From: Symsagittifera roscoffensis
Taxonomy: Eukaryota > Xenacoelomorpha > Acoela > Convolutidae
Direction of reading: 5' to 3'
NCBI RefSeq assembly: GCF_963678635.1
Contig: NC_087063.1
Location: 8,774,386-8,838,385, forward strand
Length of the DNA stretch: 64,000 bases
The notes under the pieces were generated by a model. The model worked only from the letters and a program-made list of their open reading frames with translations, made no database searches and was not told where the DNA came from. The first letter of the stretch is position 1. Every line of letters starts with the position of its first letter. Shown here piece by piece: positions 61,152-64,000 of the stretch. Made by a program: the position numbers and the translations under genes.

Positions 61152-62339
61152 TCAATCTCGATTTTTTTTCTCTGTCCAAAACTTTAACAGCTCCGTCACT
61201 TCGTGATTCCTTTGCGCACTCCCTGCCTCTGAATCAAAGAATGGGTTGTACGCTATCCCCATTACTGCAGACACATATCGGTATTCTCCCCGTTTGTTGG
61301 GTTTCGAGTAATCTTCAGTCGAGGCCAAGTGAAGATGCACGTCATGTCCCTTTTCGAATTTCTTGTTGTAGAATCTTCGTATTTCGTCAAATTTCCCATG
61401 ATTCTCTAGAGATTGCCTGGAGTCATCTTCCTTTTCGATCGGTGGCATTGAACCTCTTATCTTCTTTGCTTGAGTCGTCCATGAGTTTATCTTGATATCA
61501 CACCTATGGAAGTAAACTGCCGCCGAGTAGCCGATAAACAAGTGATCGCAGCCATCGGTGAATTCCCTCTGCTGTTTCTCTATCGCCGCTCTTGTGTACA
61601 GGGACGGGACCACCAGTGGGCTGTTCATCCCCAAGGTTATTCTCCTGACCATCGGGAACTCGGGAACGGTTATGGGCAAAAATTCTCTCTCTAGTATCAT
61701 TTCCAACTCCCTCTTCACCAGCTCACAGTTTGCTTCGTTCTCGCGGACCCTCTGCTCTTGTTGGTACTCCGCCCTGATCATGTTGAGATAACGCCACGCC
61801 TGATCCCTCTCGAAGATCGCCTGATCTGTTTTCAGGTTTGCCTGGTCCCTATCAAGCTTCGCGCCATCCCTGTCAAGGTTCGCTTTGTCATTTTCCCTCT
61901 GTGCCCTCTCTAGTTCCCTCTTCAAGCTACTGAGGTCCGGGTATGCCTCCTCCGTCTGTTGAGACCGTATCATAGACGACGGCCTGCTCGTGGATTGGGC
62001 CGCGAACCCCGCTGGCGGTCTGGCGGGGAGTGGAAAGTCTCCCGCGCCATATTCCGTGTTATTGCTCAATTCAGGATTTCTCGCCAAGTCGAACCCCCTC
62101 ACGCCTGCATCCACATTCCAGGAAAACCATCTGGTCTGCTCCTGATCGGATATCCCCTCCGTCATGTAGCCAACCATCAAAACAGCTTCTGTCGCTGATT
62201 CCCTGCATTCAACCTGCTCCTCTATTTGCAGGATGTCGTTCAACATCAATGCCTTCCTCTCATCAACTTGGGTGTAGTCCAGGTCCCTCAAGCGTTTGTA
62301 TAGTTCATCGAGAGTAGGTCTCTTAAGCGCTGCAGGCAT
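61152..62339 (-). CDS. Accessory protein alpha, element D (395 aa)
   Basis: Starts MPAALKRPTLDELYKRLRDL. The conserved N-terminal segment (TEAVLMVGYMTE, GFDLARNPELSN, FPLPARP) is followed by a coiled coil (about 125-215, with a repeated NLDRDGAKLDRDQANLKTDQ pattern of about 7-8 residues). The C-terminal globular part includes YRYVSAVMGIAYNPF and LLKFWTEK. Element C carries the same N-terminal and C-terminal halves about 5 kb apart, with SGNH genes between. Likely structural; function unknown. Confidence 0.6.
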   Translation of the reverse strand: MPAALKRPTLDELYKRLRDLDYTQVDERKALMLNDILQIEEQVECRESATEAVLMVGYMTEGISDQEQTRWFSWNVDAGVRGFDLARNPELSNNTEYGAGDFPLPARPPAGFAAQSTSRPSSMIRSQQTEEAYPDLSSLKRELERAQRENDKANLDRDGAKLDRDQANLKTDQAIFERDQAWRYLNMIRAEYQQEQRVRENEANCELVKRELEMILEREFLPITVPEFPMVRRITLGMNSPLVVPSLYTRAAIEKQQREFTDGCDHLFIGYSAAVYFHRCDIKINSWTTQAKKIRGSMPPIEKEDDSRQSLENHGKFDEIRRFYNKKFEKGHDVHLHLASTEDYSKPNKRGEYRYVSAVMGIAYNPFFDSEAGSAQRNHEVTELLKFWTEKKNRD

Positions 62340-62978
62340 AGATTTTCAAAAGCGATCCACCATTGTCACAATCTCCAGATGATCTCACGTGTCAACCAAC
62401 TTGAGAATTACCTTACCAACCAACTTGAGAATTACCTTATCAACCAACTTGATACTTGAGAAATGTCTCCCTTCAAATGCTGCTGATCGTGAACTTGTTC
62501 AAGACTTCTTTTTTCTTTTTGAATGAGTGCGGCTAGGTCGTCAACTCAATTTTGCAAATCAATTTGAAAAGAAAATGCAGTTTTTAGACCGAGATGTCCT
62601 GTGCCTAACCTAAGCCCCCCATCATTGTGTTTAAAACATTATCCCACCAATTATTTACTAAAATATTTCAATTAGTGATTTTTAAGAGCATGCAGATTCA
62701 TTTCTTGTTTTAGCACCATTATTTCTCTAAGATTTAATTGTCATGCCAATTACATTAAAATCCGTCCACATTACTCGTGCCCCTTTGTACCTAACTTGAG
62801 ACCTCCTCGTCCGCACGAACTCAGGTGACACTCAAGGATTACTTCTTGTGTAGGTGTACCGTTATCTCTGTTTCTGCAAATACCACGTGTAGGATAGCGT
62901 ATAGTTCCCTTGGGATCCATTTGCCCGTGTTTGGGTCATGGAGCGGCATTGAGACCTCCATTATTCCTCTTTCGACCA
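62340..62978 (-). other. Non-coding leader of element D alpha
   Basis: AT-rich, with a direct repeat CCAACTTGAGAATTACCTTA (about 62396-62445). By position equivalent to the AT-rich leader of alpha in element C. Confidence 0.4.
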
Positions 62979-63390
62979 TTATTCCTCTCTCAGCCTCGTC
63001 AGTGCCAACATCACGTGCTCAGGATCTATCGTAGTCCTTTCATTGATCCTCGTTACCAAAAAGCATAGATATTTACCCGGGACTTGAGAAATTGATGGGG
63101 GAAGCGCAGTCATTCCTCCCAACCCCGGTCTCTGCCTGAATAGAAACTCCACGTTCTGATATTTTCTGTTAAAATCAGCTACTAGTCTCAATTTGAAGCT
63201 CATGTCTGCCGTTATACATATCGCACTTGTCCTGTCGGACAGAATGAAGTCGCTGTTCGTGATCAGAATGTTCTCTGAATATTCATTGGGTATATCAAAT
63301 TTCGTTTTGAAATTCCGTCCTATGGCAGGCTCAGCCTCTTGCTCATACAGTTCCAGCCCGCTGGTCTCCCCTTCACTTCTCTGAGTTTCC
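62979..63390 (-). CDS. Macro-domain-like segment, element D
   Basis: Continuous frame from about 63390: ENILITNSDFILSDRTSAIC, ITADMSFKLRLVADFNRKYQ, GLGGMTALPPSISQVPGKYL, then CFLVTRINERTTIDPEHVML and LTRLREE. The order of a buried strand plus aspartate, a helix ending ADF...Y, a GG..LP turn and a YLCFLVTR strand followed by an ALTRLRE helix is what I expect of macro (Appr-1''-p) domains. Macro domains bind ADP-ribose and in viruses reverse host ADP-ribosylation. The frame appears to lie at the end of the pol extension rather than in a free-standing gene. The assignment rests on pattern only. Confidence 0.48.
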
Positions 63391-63912
63391 TTATCATCAA
63401 GTTAGGTCCTACCCCCACTCGCCGGACAAAAATATTCATCGACGTCCCCGTCGATGATGCTGGATCTAAATTATCTGGCGGTATTCGAGCGGCCTGTTGG
63501 TTGCTATCCAACCGAAGAGGGGATCTTTCGTTTTAACGTGTTTTTCTGCTGACATGTCGACCTGCCGAATGCTTTGCTCTTCATCTCTTTTGCTCTTGAC
63601 ACCACGCATCCATTCTGGTATCCTCAAGTTTGTGTTTTCCCTCCCTTCTACCTCGCTCTGCTCCATATCTGTTTCTTGTTCTGGTGTGGAGTAGTAATCC
63701 TTCGGGTAGTGCTCGCTGTCGTTGATGATTTGCCATTCATCGTCGGCTACCAATTCGCCCACACTCAGTAATTTTTCGCTTATTTCGTCAGGCTGTATCT
63801 TGTCAATCAAGAAGTCATCCCCGTACCTATTGTACCTCATACCTGTCCGTTTGCGATTGCCACTCCTTGTTCCTGCTCTTATCGGCAAGTCTGGTTCCGT
63901 CCACTTTGGCAC
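63320..63912 (-). CDS. Pol C-terminal extension, element D
   Basis: The 148-codon frame (63466-63912) contains TEPDLPIRAGTRSG and RYNRYGDDFLIDKIQPDEIS, corresponding to LEPDFPFTIQTRQ and VVDRIDLKKI of element C. The adjacent frame (63320-63511) has PPDNLDPASSTGTSMNIFVR, matching PASNFDLISGMRSTGSG. Acidic and poorly structured. Pol itself is beyond the right edge. A frame change near 63500 separates the two pieces. Confidence 0.5.
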
Positions 63913-64000
63913 CTCGTTCTGCTCTGGATCATTCCAGTCTTATTCCGCAAAGGATTCCGCATCTGAGTCTGCTTCTATCTTTTCATTATCGTCCATGCTG

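Overview
ORGANISM AND OVERALL PICTURE. The window is eukaryotic, from an animal genome and most likely an invertebrate. It is a nest of LTR retrotransposons, and I found no host gene, rRNA, tRNA or CRISPR array. I cannot name the species from the sequence. Two unrelated element types are present: a GC-moderate Ty3/gypsy-like family, all on the minus strand, and one AT-rich, very large, very young element on the plus strand inserted into it. || MINUS-STRAND FAMILY. Three members lie head-to-tail. Element A (about 1-10050, running off the left edge) has an open gag-pol frame with two zinc knuckles, DTG protease, YVDD reverse transcriptase, RNase H and the start of integrase. Element C (about 58000 down to 10190, interrupted) is a decayed relative: gag-pol at 54700-47460, then a pol C-terminal extension, a possible macro domain, and a long accessory block. 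That block holds a coiled-coil protein ('alpha'), an SGNH/GDSL hydrolase, a second SGNH-like protein, a charged 262-aa protein, and 'beta'/'gamma' proteins. Element D (59793-64000, running off the right edge) has the pol extension, the macro-like domain, alpha, beta and gamma, without the SGNH block. Element A has a 13-14-bp minisatellite and element C a 22-26-bp one, each just upstream of gag. LTR-like blocks occur at about 8950-10050, 57180-58010 and 58400-59350; their exact ends could not be fixed. || DUPLICATION. The 3' half of element C, from mid-integrase through the 262-aa ORF, is present twice in tandem (about 14660-21899, and 21900-22780 continued at 41703-48232). The copies are nearly identical. 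Frameshifts in the SGNH region are shared by both, so the duplication followed the decay. || PLUS-STRAND ELEMENT. At 22781-41698 an 18,918-bp retroelement sits between an ATTG target duplication, inside the second copy of the 262-aa ORF. Its 410-bp LTRs (TG...CA) differ at only two positions. In order it encodes two novel overlapping ORFs (155 and 210 aa), a 2543-aa gag-pol (zinc knuckle, DSGA protease, YLDD RT, RNase H, DD35E integrase), two small membrane proteins joined by an ATGA overlap, a 378-codon frame with no ATG that must be reached by splicing, an 872-aa envelope-like glycoprotein, and an unrecognised 601-aa ORF joined to env by another ATGA overlap. A canonical 79-bp intron lies right after the last stop codon. 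Size, gene number, retrovirus-like layout and intact frames make this the best candidate for an undescribed system in the window.
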